Shown here: positions 55,471 through 64,000 of the stretch, piece by piece
Position numbering within the stretch: the stretch's first letter is position 1
How the letters are laid out: each line of letters starts with the position of its first letter
DNA from: Pisolithus tinctorius
Lineage: Eukaryota; Basidiomycota; Agaricomycetes; Boletales; Pisolithaceae
NCBI GenBank assembly: GCA_024663395.1
Contig: JANFAH010000020.1
Span: forward strand, 434,001-498,000
Reading direction: 5' to 3'
Length of the DNA: 64,000 nucleotides
The notes under the pieces: generated by a model
Seen by the model: the letters and a program-made list of their open reading frames with translations, nothing else
Told to the model about the DNA's origin: nothing
The model's database searches: none
Translations under genes and position numbers: made by a program

Positions 55471-58400
55471 ATGCATCATCGTAGAACCAAAGTCCTTGGC
55501 AACAGCTCTGCAGGAGGTTTGTATAAATTTGAAGTCACTAAAACCCGGAGAGGAAAGGACACCTACAAGGAGGTGGATGCTAGACACCTCTACCTCCCAT
55601 CTCAGAGTCAACCTTCAACTCCAAGGACCCCCAGGACAATAGGCTCCCAAAATGTTGTCCCAGACTCCTTTGACATGCCTACCTTGGACTGGAATGATGA
55701 GGAAGATACCCCAAATACTAGGAGGTTACCAAGGTGGGAAGTTTTGCCTGATACTGCATTGGCTAAATTATCCCCTAGAGTCAAAATGATTTCATCAGAG
55801 AATGGCTGCCTTGGAGAGCAGAATATCTCAAAGTCATTCTCGAGGGAGAGCAGCTGGCTAAGGGGGGATATGTGAGCAGTGCTGTCAGGCAGAAGGAAGT
55901 ATCAGATGCATGTCCTGCATTGGTGTGCATGCCTGGTGTGGTCCTTGTGCTGTGAAAGTGCATCAAAATCTTCCATTCCACAAGGTACAAAGATGGAATA
56001 CTACTCATTACCAGGCTACCTCTTTGATGGCACTTGGGTTCCTTTGGCACATTGGCCATGGGGGTCATCCTTGCCCTCAAAACAGACAGAATCAGGATCC
56101 AGACTCAGAGGAGTTGGGCTATACTTCTGGGGAAGGGCCTCCCAATTACAGGTCAATGGCAGTCATATCCTGTAGCCTCCATGTTAACCTCTGGTAGCAG
56201 GAGATCCTTCAGATCAAAAATGACCATAGTGCACACAGAAGGAATTTTCACTCATGAGATTTCTTGGTGCAATTGCCCTGGGTCAGATCCAATGGACTGG
56301 CACCTTGATTTACTCAGGGAAAGACTCTTTCCAGCCAGTATAACAAAGCCCAAGACTGCTTTCACCTTTGATGTTCTTAATCACTTTCTCATTGATGCCC
56401 TGGAATGCCAGACTTCAGCTATGAGCTTCTATCAGAAGCTGAGAGGTTCACCAACAATGCATTTCCTGACTGTATACCAGTTGAGTGCCATGCACTATTT
56501 GCTCTTAGGGGGTTCTATTAATGCATTCATTTCCAATTAGGACAGGTACCAAGAGCTGATGAGGGTTTCCAGACTGTGGATGGATTTGAAACATAGGAAA
56601 TGGTTTGGCTTTGGTCATGATAAAGAACAAGATCCTAGACAAGGAGAACTTGCACTCTTTTGTCCTGCCTGCCCACAACCAGGTATTAATTTACCTCCAG
56701 ATTGGAAAACCCGATATGACAGGTATGGAGTGATAATCTGTAGGGGTTTTGATTTCTAACTCCCCCTCCCCCTTAGTGATACCATAATGATGGCAATATG
56801 TCATGGATGGCAACTTCACTGCTCAGCATATGAAAATGAACAAGCCTGAGTTGGATGTGTCATTATCAGATGGAACTGGTTACATGGTTGCTGAAAAAGC
56901 CCTACCAGGCCCATCTTGAGCAGTCTTTGGATAACAATGAGGTGAGTTGTCCCAAGGTCATGGAGTTTAAATGACCCACTGTACTGGTAGAGATCCACCT
57001 GCAGCAATCACAGGGCAATCAATGCTGCTAATATTAACAAGTCCAATCTCCGGTCCACTGGGATTGGTGCCACAGCCTGTGCTCAGCATGGTTGCTTTGT
57101 TCCCCATTCTGTGGTGGACTTTCAGAAAGGGGAAAAGTGAGTGGACCTGATGGATGTACTGGAAGCCTTTGGAACTCATTTTGTGCTAGGTACATGAACA
57201 CAGATTACTCCATCTGCAGTGCTCTTGATTATCATTCAGAAAGCATCACAAAGGCCCTTGTCATTTATGATGTTGGGTGCCAGTGGAGTATTAACTTCCA
57301 GAGTCGGGTAAAATCCAGCTGCTCTCTCCATCTCCCTCCCTCCCTGGAAATCATTCCTGCTGTGGGGAAGTTTCATCTTGCTGCCCACAAACTCTCTTGC
57401 TTTCCAAGATATAGCCTCAACTTTATCAAGGGTGCTGGTCATCTGGATGGTGAAATTTTGGAGACATTGTGGGCTCCATTCAATAAGATCTCTCCCACTG
57501 CAAGGTCTATGACTCAGGCCCACAGACAAGAAGTGTATGATGACCATATGAGAGATTCTAACTGGAAAAAATTGTCAACATGGGTGAGAGACCTTTTCTT
57601 CAAAGAGAAGTTAATTTACCCTGTACATCTCAGTTCCTGCACTGTTGAAAAAATACAAGACCTCACACAAGTGCCTAGAAGAAATGAATCAGGCATATGA
57701 GCAGTTGACAGCTGTTCTAGACCCTGGCCAACTTGCCCAATGGGAGTCAGATGTTCTTGAGGCAGAAGCAAATCAGGGTGATTCCCTAGACATTTATTTG
57801 TTGAAAGGGGAAAAAGGTCAGTATGTTCCTAAGAAACCCTGGCCATGTCTGATGGCCTGTAGCCCCTACCATGGGTGAAGTGCAGTTAAAGCTCATGAAA
57901 AATCCACCTGTGTCCCCAGGGAGCCATGGTTCTGTGGCTTGGCTTGTGGAAGGAATTAGCATAGAGGATGCACAGTATGGTCTGTGGTTTCCAGAAGCAA
58001 TGGGTTTGCTAACCAGACCTGCAGGGACCAGCTAAGATCTGAGCTTAGACAGAGCCACATGTCTACCAGACAAGAAATCAAAGTCTCAGAGAAAGAAAAA
58101 GACTTTCTGCCAGGATTGACAAATTCCATGGCACCAGCCAGGCATTTCTCAAAGGTTTGGAGGTGGACGATGTCTTCATACCCCAGGATGATCCAGCATT
58201 CCTTGTGCAAGGTGAAGAAATGATGACAATGGAGAGTACTGGGAAGATGATGAGGATTGGGAGGCTACAGAAGAAGAGAGGAGCTACCTGCTGAGCTCAT
58301 GAGTATATGGATGCCCTCATCCATTGGAGCAACCAAACTGATGGAGCTTGGCCTTCATGACCTCCTCAAAGAAGAAATGGCACTCAGGATTGGGCAAGCT

Positions 58401-59035
58401 AATGATTGTCTAGACCAGCTCCGAACCAACCTTGGACACAAGGCAATGTTATACAGACAGAACTTCTGCAGTGCACAATCAACTATGGAAGGTACAAGAA
58501 CCAAGCAGGACATCCAAAAAGTGGTGGCTCAGATAAACAAGCAGGTCAGAAGTTATCAAAGGGCAAGGCAGGCCATTCTCCAGTTGGAACCCAATCAAGA
58601 GATTGGACAAAAATATCAGGCTATTCAGCCCCAGGACCTGGCAGTGAGTAAGGATGTTACAGAGGAGAACCAGTTTGGGCAGGGAACCAGTAAAATGGCA
58701 TGGTTTTGGATGATGGATGGTGAACAGGGTCAACTGAATGCTGAGAAGGGGGGTTTAATGGAGGAGTGTAAGTGTTAATACTACTCAAAAAAATCTCACC
58801 AATAAATTGTGGGGCAGTTTACAGGATCAACTGGCTCAAAGCAAGGGCAAGAAGGGACAGGTGGAAAGAAGAATTGTCATTGGTGAGGCATGAGATGGTT
58901 TGGGCCATCTTATGGTTTGAGTTCCAGAAGGACATATGGGAGAAAAGGGCTCTACAATTGTTGGAACCAGGGAAAAAGGCTTATGCTCATAAGCAGATAG
59001 TGTTGTGGACTGACTTTTCCAAAAGGCCCAATTGA
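55471..59035 (+). pseudogene. KDZ transposase of element 2 (CxC2-like type), degraded
   Basis: The N-terminus reads VTKTRRGKDTYKEVDARHLYLP and TLDWNDEEDTP. The cysteine cluster (55860-56000) contains SCIGVHAWCGPCAVKVHQNLPFHKVQRW. Next come TIVHTEGIFTHEISWCNCPG, DLLRERLFPASITKPKTAFTFDVLNHF and ALFCPACPQPGINLPPDW. The catalytic core is VMDGNFTAQHMKM (first Asp 56806-56808), LVIYDVGCQWSINF (second Asp 57269-57271), GKFHLAAHKLSCFPRYS and GAGHLDGEILETLWAPFNK (Glu). The C-terminal region is helical (LLKEEMALRIGQANDCLDQL, WLKARARRDRWKEELSLV). D-D-E residues are still present, but frames shift at least six times and stops occur. This is the element's own transposase and should recognise the terminal arrays. 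Confidence 0.9.
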
Positions 59036-59230
59036 TGTTCCAAGGTAAACAAATGGATTGTATTTAGAACATGGGTATATGTGTATAGTTTTCCGATTAC
59101 CCTTGCTTTGCACTTGGTATCTGAATCAAAGTGAATAGCAAATACATCAAAACAATCATACCATAATGGTACCTTTCCTAAAAGAGTGATGGCTGAAAAC
59201 TTCAACCTCCTGCCTAAATTGGGAAAGGCT

Positions 59231-59241
59231 GAAAAATTTTC
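59231..59241. promoter_or_regulatory. GAAAAATTTTC motif before the accessory gene
   Basis: 59 bases upstream of ATG 59300. A further copy at 59972-59982 lies inside the accessory coding region. Confidence 0.45.
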
Positions 59242-59299
59242 ACCTTGCTTCCAACCTCCATCATCTGTGCTGCTAATTATCCCCTGATTTTATTCTCTC

Positions 59300-61672
59300 A
59301 TGGCTGATTGGTCTGAAGTCTACTCTGATCTGCTGTCCTCCTATGTGGAGCAGTACACAGATGCCCAAGGGAATCCTGACCTCAGGCCCCAGATCCTGGC
59401 TGATGTGAAATCCCAGATCCTTCAGCAAGCATCTTCAGGATCTGTGGAATTGCCCCAGAACTTGAGAGTGGTAGGGTATCTTTTTCATCAAGTTTCACAT
59501 ATCTCAAGTGTATTTAGGCCATCAGAAGGGTGTTTTTGCCAGAACTAGACCCTGAAGACCAGGATGATGAGGAACCCATCATTGAGGAGCATCCTGGCTG
59601 CAACAGACAAGAGGAAGGAGCAGCCTGGGACTGGTGAGGATGAGGATGGCAGAGAGGAGAGGACCAGACCTACCAAGGCTGGAAATTACAGAAACCCTTC
59701 ACTGAGTTTACTGCCTCCCAGCTGCTCTTCAAAGAGGACATGGATGCCTATGATAGGGAGAGGAGGGTACACCAAGGACCCCAAGACCATAGGTCAGAGG
59801 ACCAAAATCATCCAACAGTGGTGGGAGTCTCTTGCAGATGACAAGAAGGCTGAAGCAGGGAGGGCTGCTTCCAAGTGGAATAAGTTGGTGCTCCAAAAGA
59901 AACTCATGAATTGTCAGTGCTGGTCTACTTCAAATGTCTTATACAAATCATGCAATAATTCAGGTACAGGAGAAAAATTTTCCAACATGGCCAGAGACTT
60001 ATTGAAACAGTCAGGCGGACCATGGGGTCAAATATAGTGATGTTTCTGGCTCATGAGACTACTGATTCTCAGATCAAGATGGCAGTGTAGGTTCCCCTTT
60101 ACCTTGTCTATCCAATGCTAATGAAGAAACCTAGCTTTGAAACACAACCCCGTGATGGGAAGAAGGCCTTCTCAGAGTCTTCAGAGCCCACAAGGATTGG
60201 GTTCTAAAGGGAGAGCAAATGTTAACCAATTATCTTTTGACTGAAGCTGGTAAGTGATAAACATTGGTGATCAATGTAATATGTGTACCTAGGTTGATTC
60301 CATACTCAGCTGAGGAAGATTTGAATGATGAGAATCCAAAGGTGGAGATAGCCTTGGATGATGAAGGAAACCCAGAGGTACCAGCTTGGACTGGTCAGAA
60401 ACTCAAGGTCCAGCAGAGTTTGGCAAGAATGGTCTTCCAGGCTGCCTATGATATGTTCTTGATTGTCAAGTGCATCTACAGTTGTTGATGGAAGTTGGAA
60501 ACATAGCAAAGATTACAGGAAGCCCAAGGCCAAGGTTCCCTGGGGCCTGCTTATCAAGTCCCATTTGGAGTATCTGAGTTCCAAATCCATCCCAGAAGGA
60601 TTCGTGATGAAAGATCCTTCAAAATGGACCAAGGCCAACATGTGGATGCTTTGGAATCATTGGAATTCCCAAGAGGAGGAGGATAAGGTGATTGTTTCAT
60701 TCATCAAGTGCAAAAGGAGGACAAGCCATTGGGAAGGCCCTGGAACAGGAAAACCCCATCCAAAAAGAGAGAGTGGATGAGCCCTGGGGAGGACAGTGAA
60801 GCTGGGGTGGAGGCCAAGCCCTCAGATTTAGGGAAGAAATTGGTGGGGCTGGTATGACCCCTATAGCAACTTCATCAGGGGCCCAGGATATCCTTGACTC
60901 TGGGAGGGCCCCATCTGAAGATACCCCTCATGAATCCAGCCCTGCTTGTCATGCCAATGGGGACAGGGTGAAATATTTAAAGTCCCTTTGCATCATGCCC
61001 AGGTACCAGGAACTTGTTGAGCTTGTAGATGGCTTGCCAGAGACAGTAAGTGATAAACTTTCTTCAAATACCAGGTTAACAAACATTTTGTACAGGAACC
61101 TGATGCTGGACCAGTCAACCTGCCTGTCTGGGCATCTTGGGCCTGGAGTGCCCAGTATTTGCCCCAGGAGATGCATGGCAATGGGGATTCCTTCTGGAAG
61201 GCACTGTATCAATTGCAAAGTGAAAAGTTTGCATCCACCCAGAAAAGGTCTTACCATTGTACTGGGATTTGGTTTGTTGTGGAGGGAGTGCAAAAGAGCA
61301 CAGGACATAGAATCAGATGACCCTGAAGCTGCTAATCTGGGCTTTTTTCTAGGCTCTGGTCTTGATATCCACAAGGGGGAAGATGTTATGGGTGCAGTGG
61401 GGCTGGTAGTTGCAAGACTGCAGCAGAATTCTGGTGGCTCAAGCAGAGGGATTGGTGCACAGGAAACAACTGGGGTCAGTGCAGGGGATTCCTGTCCCAC
61501 CCAGGGGGGTGGCATGAAGGAATCCCGGAATACAAGAAAGGATGTGAGGAAAAGAAAAAGGGGAGGCAGTGGGGATGTTGATCAGAAGATGGCAAAGGAG
61601 GGTGAAGAGGCAAGCAAGAAATCAACTAGAGCTCGTCAACCAACCAAGAGAGCTCTGGGTCTTGGTCTATAG
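59300..61672 (+). pseudogene. Accessory protein of KDZ element 2, unknown function, degraded
   Basis: It starts MADWSEVYSDLLSSYVEQYTD. After a small intron (GTATCT near 59477 to TTTAG near 59519) comes an acidic part (LPELDPEDQDDEEPIIEEH). Then GQRTKIIQQWWESLADDKKAEAGRAASKWNKL, KVVMFLAHE-like and KKAFSESSEP segments, EIALDDEGNPEVPAWTGQKLK, and EGFVMKDPSKWTKANMWMLWNHWNSQEE. Near the C-terminus PVNLPVWASWAWSAQYLPQEMHGNGDSFWKALYQL is read in a different frame. The end is a basic Lys/Arg tail (RKDVRKRKRGG, RARQPTKRA). I recognise the block order from uncharacterised basidiomycete proteins encoded next to KDZ transposases. No enzymatic motif is visible. Several frameshifts and stops. Confidence 0.6.
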
Positions 61673-61789
61673 ATAAACTGTAGATGGTGTGAATCAAAAG
61701 GATCCCTATATATGGCTACCCATGCTCATTGCAAGTTTCAAACCCTGTGAGATCACTGACATCACCTGGAGGTGAAGAATGGCCATGGA

Positions 61790-62185
61790 TTCAGGGGGTA
61801 AGGCCACCCCCCAGTGAGGTTGGCCAACACTGGTCTCAGGGGGTATGTCCATCTGGAAGTGTCATCAGAGTCAATACTTCTGGTAACATCTAAATTGACA
61901 AGCAATTGATTATGCAAGGGAATTTTCAGGGTTTGGCCAACCCTACTTCCAGGTGGTGAGGTCTGTGTCCATCCCCCAGTGAAATCGGCCAACCCCACTT
62001 CCAGGGTGTGGGTCCATCCCCCAGTGAGGTTGGCCGACACCACTTCCAGGGTGTGGGTCCATCCCCCAGTGAGGTTGGCCGACACCACTTCCAGGGTGAG
62101 TCCATCCCCCCAGTGAGGTCAGCCGACACCACTTCTAGGGTGTGGATCCATCCCCCAGTGAGGTTGGCTGACCTCCCTCCAACAT
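61790..62185 (-). repeat. Right 45-bp subterminal minisatellite of KDZ element 2
   Basis: Five contiguous 45-bp units (about 61970-62185) plus degenerate ones to the left. On the minus strand each contains GGAAGTGGTGTCGGCCAAC or close variants, the same core as the left array in inverted orientation. Open frames over it are artefacts. 61673-61789 shows no gene. Confidence 0.85.
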
Positions 62186-62214
62186 GTCAGCCTATCCACC
62201 ATCAGGGTCTATAG

Positions 62215-62299
62215 GCTGATGTTGGTTAGTCCCACTTTCAGGACCAAATGTGCATGTCAGATGACCCACTTTCTGGATTACATGTGACTGAAGGGTCTG
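62215..62299 (-). repeat. Right terminal inverted repeat of KDZ element 2
   Basis: The reverse complement begins CAGACCCTTCAGTCAC and matches 45498-45578 throughout. Confidence 0.75.
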
Positions 62300-62307
62300 T
62301 ATGTGAC
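62300..62307. repeat. Target-site duplication of KDZ element 2, right copy
   Basis: TATGTGAC, identical to 45490-45497. Confidence 0.7.
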
Positions 62308-62458
62308 TAATGCGAGTGCAAAAGCGAGACTGAGAGGTGAAACTGCTAAAACTGAGCCTGAAAAATGCGAAAACAAAGCCAGAAACTGCAAAAATGAATC
62401 TGAGAAGGTTGGGGAGGGTGCCAGGCTAAGACAGAAGCCCCTTGCAGTGGGCTCCAGT
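62308..62458 (-). other. Leader and candidate primer-binding site of element F
   Basis: On the minus strand, TGGAGCCCACTGCAAGGGG starts three bases inside the 5' LTR, in the position of a primer-binding site. The rest joins, across KDZ element 2, with the 67 bases before the gag ATG at 45423; both parts share TCGC/TTTTGC-rich composition. Confidence 0.55.
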
Positions 62459-62806
62459 TGTAGGAATTTGATTTAAGAGTGTGATGACTGGGTGATGGAT
62501 TATCTGAGGGGAATGAGTAGGCCAAAAGGGGCTTCTATAGCCTGTGCAAGGATGGAGGGGACATCTGAGGGCTTCTATGGCTGTCTGGGTGCAGGGAAAC
62601 AACCTGCTCAAACTCATCTCTTGTCTTAGGGTAACTCATCTATTTTTTAAAAAAAACTAACTACATCCAGTACTAGGTAGTGCTGACTAAGCGACCAAAA
62701 TGCGAAATTCTAAGTACCACTAGCCGAAAAAACACCTAGAATCAAAACTAAATAAAATGAACAAAATAAAACCAATTCCCCTAGTAGGGAAATTACATTC
62801 CCTACA
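62459..62806 (-). repeat. 5' LTR of element F
   Basis: Direct repeat of 41906-42254; ACAG follows at 62807-62810. Confidence 0.88.
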
Positions 62807-62810
62807 ACAG

Positions 62811-64000
62811 CATTCTGGTTTTTGTCATATCTCCACCATTTCCAAAGATGTCGACTCTGTTCTCACACTTGCTTAAAGTGCTCAGCCATGCAATTCTGTC
62901 TTCCAAATTTGGAGAGGATCCTCACACCCTATGCATTTCTACAGCACTCCATCCATCAGATGCTCATTTCACTAAGTCCATCAATCATGGCTGCCTCTTT
63001 GTCAATCATCTCACTTGTCTCATTTGCCAGAGACAGTGGCTACATATATCTGCCAGGTGTTCCCACCAGCTTCCATCCTGAAGCCCCTGGTTCATCCTGT
63101 CATTGTCAGCCCCACCTCATCCCATGCAGCTTGGTCAGCATGTTCTCCTTGTCAGTATGACTTCCAGAAGGACATTCTTTGGTCACCTCAGGTCTGTCAC
63201 TCAGTTAGAGAGGTCTTATGTGGTTGTTTTGGTCTCCCCAGTTGATGAAGCATATGGATCATTCCTCCCTGCTCCCTGCACTGTCTTTATTCCAATCTCA
63301 TCCATCATTCTTCCCACATTGTGACAGCTGCAGCATAATCTACTGTTCTCCAGCCTCCCTGATCACATCCATGATGAGTATGACATGCATCTTGCCCTCT
63401 TACTGCAAGATCCAGCAGAAGATGTCCCCCCTTCTCCTCCTCCTCCTTCAGAGCCCTGTCCATGAAGCTTTTGTTAACTTTGCTGAGAGGATGAAAGGGT
63501 GGGAGATGTGATCACTTATGCTCCCATTGCCCCACAGACCCCCAATGCCCTAGCCTCCTTTGACACCTGACTCATGCCCTTCAATTCTGGAATTAATACT
63601 TCCCTATCTGGAAAACACCATCCATCTGTCATGCCATCTTTGGATCTAGAGATGTCTCTGCCGAGATCTGACTTGCATCACCACCCCCTAATGTGATATC
63701 AGTGTGCTTACTCAGTTTCTGACTCCATTTGACCCCATTCTGTGATATTTTGACTATCCTTGACTCATTCATTGCCAATACTTACCAATCTTCTTTGCTT
63801 GCTTACTTTTCATTTCTCGCTTACTCATCATGATTACTCAGTCCTTACTCATTACTTACCAAGTGTTTGTGCCTTGTTTGTCACAAGCTGTGCTCCCCCC
63901 ACAGTATATAAACCCCCATGTACTTAGCTACACCCAAGTGAACCAGAAGCCATTCACTCAGCAGTCAGTCAGTTCTTCTCAGCATAACTCATCATTGACA
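62811..64000 (+). repeat. H-type LTR copy 2, right part, runs off the window
   Basis: It matches 26544 to about 27740, including the AGTATATAAACCCCCATG promoter at about 63906. Many differences from copy 1 are CG in copy 1 against TG or CA here. The frame that is open in copy 1 is broken here. Confidence 0.88.

Larger units (their letters stand above)
45498..62299. mobile_element. Giant KDZ DNA transposon 2 with chromatin-related cargo (16.8 kb)
   Basis: TATGTGAC at 45490-45497 and 62300-62307 flanks the element; one base is shared with the end, so the duplication is 7 or 8 bp. The outer 80 bases are inverted copies (TTCAGTCAC, AAGTGGGTCATC, GGGACTAACCAACATC). Inside them, 45-bp minisatellites run in mirrored orientation. 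Cargo: an H3-tail/PHD-like protein gene (minus, 48924-47337), TET/JBP-like dioxygenase (plus, 53983-55330), KDZ transposase (plus, 55471-59035) and an accessory gene (plus, 59300-61672). A Tc1 foldback element lies at 50447-52036. Removing 45498-62307 restores a continuous leader of element F. Confidence 0.8.
41906..62806 (-). mobile_element. LTR element F (gag-only), host of KDZ element 2
   Basis: Direct LTRs at 41906-42254 and 62459-62806, about 97 percent alike, start TGTAGGAATT and end ATTCCCTACA. ACAG at 41902-41905 and 62807-62810 duplicates the target inside an H LTR, whose halves rejoin perfectly. The sense is minus: TGGAGCCCACTGCAAGGGG begins three bases after the 5' LTR as a candidate primer-binding site, followed by a leader, a gag gene (45423-44365), a non-coding region with a 155-bp tandem repeat, and the 3' LTR. 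No pol is seen. Without KDZ element 2 it is about 4.1 kb, fitting the TR-GAG class of non-autonomous elements. Confidence 0.82.

Noticed and set aside
62459..62806. Treating this as a solo LTR
   Set aside because: The paired copy at 41906, the shared ACAG duplication and the exact rejoining of the H LTR show it is one end of element F.
1..64000. tRNA or rRNA genes
   Set aside because: I looked for T-loop and rRNA-like segments by eye and saw none; a covariance-model scan would be decisive.

Overview
The window looks like a repeat-saturated block of a basidiomycete genome, most likely Agaricomycetes and perhaps Boletales. The reasons are KDZ transposases with CxC-type cysteine clusters, a TET/JBP-like dioxygenase, DIRS-like and chromovirus retroelements of the fungal type, 40-60 bp introns, and heavy CpG to TpG/CpA decay. 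I see no ordinary host gene, tRNA, rRNA or CRISPR array. Almost every base belongs to transposons nested inside one another. The species cannot be named from this.

Layout. 1-1631 is flank with a pogo-like transposase fragment. 1640-22048 is giant KDZ element 1: related terminal inverted repeats, 21-bp minisatellites mirrored at both ends, and a dead KDZ transposase. It is broken up by a Tc1-type foldback element, a chromovirus (A) that is itself invaded by a PIF/Harbinger element (9545-13155), a gag-bearing fragment (E), a solo LTR (D, 17706-18551) and an LTR fragment of family C. 22057-26315 is a DIRS-like retroelement on the minus strand. 26316 to about 28100 is a long LTR (H1). 28247-29013 is half a foldback element, 29016-30233 a Ty1/copia piece, and 30234-41678 chromovirus B, split by a nearly complete chromovirus C (32334-39601, 734-bp LTRs, GGAAG duplication).

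41679-64000 is a Russian doll. A second H LTR is split by LTR element F (41906-62806, about 350-bp direct LTRs, ACAG duplication). F is a gag-only element of about 4.1 kb once its own insertion is removed. That insertion is giant KDZ element 2 (45498-62299, 7-8 bp TATGTGAC duplication). Element 2 has mirrored 45-bp arrays at its ends and carries four genes. On the minus strand there is a 449-residue, six-exon, apparently intact protein that begins with a close copy of the histone H3 tail and continues into a PHD/ADD-like zinc module. On the plus strand there are a TET/JBP-like dioxygenase, a KDZ DDE transposase and an uncharacterised accessory gene, all three degraded. A Tc1 foldback element sits between the two transcription directions.

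Interpretation. Element 2 combines a mobilising enzyme with proteins that by family membership concern DNA methylation (TET/JBP) and chromatin (H3-tail plus PHD-like protein). It sits in DNA whose dominant mutation is loss of CpG. The TET/JBP-KDZ association has been reported in basidiomycetes. The intact H3-tail protein, the mirrored palindromic arrays and a shared GAAAAATTTTC motif in front of three cargo genes are the parts I consider least described.
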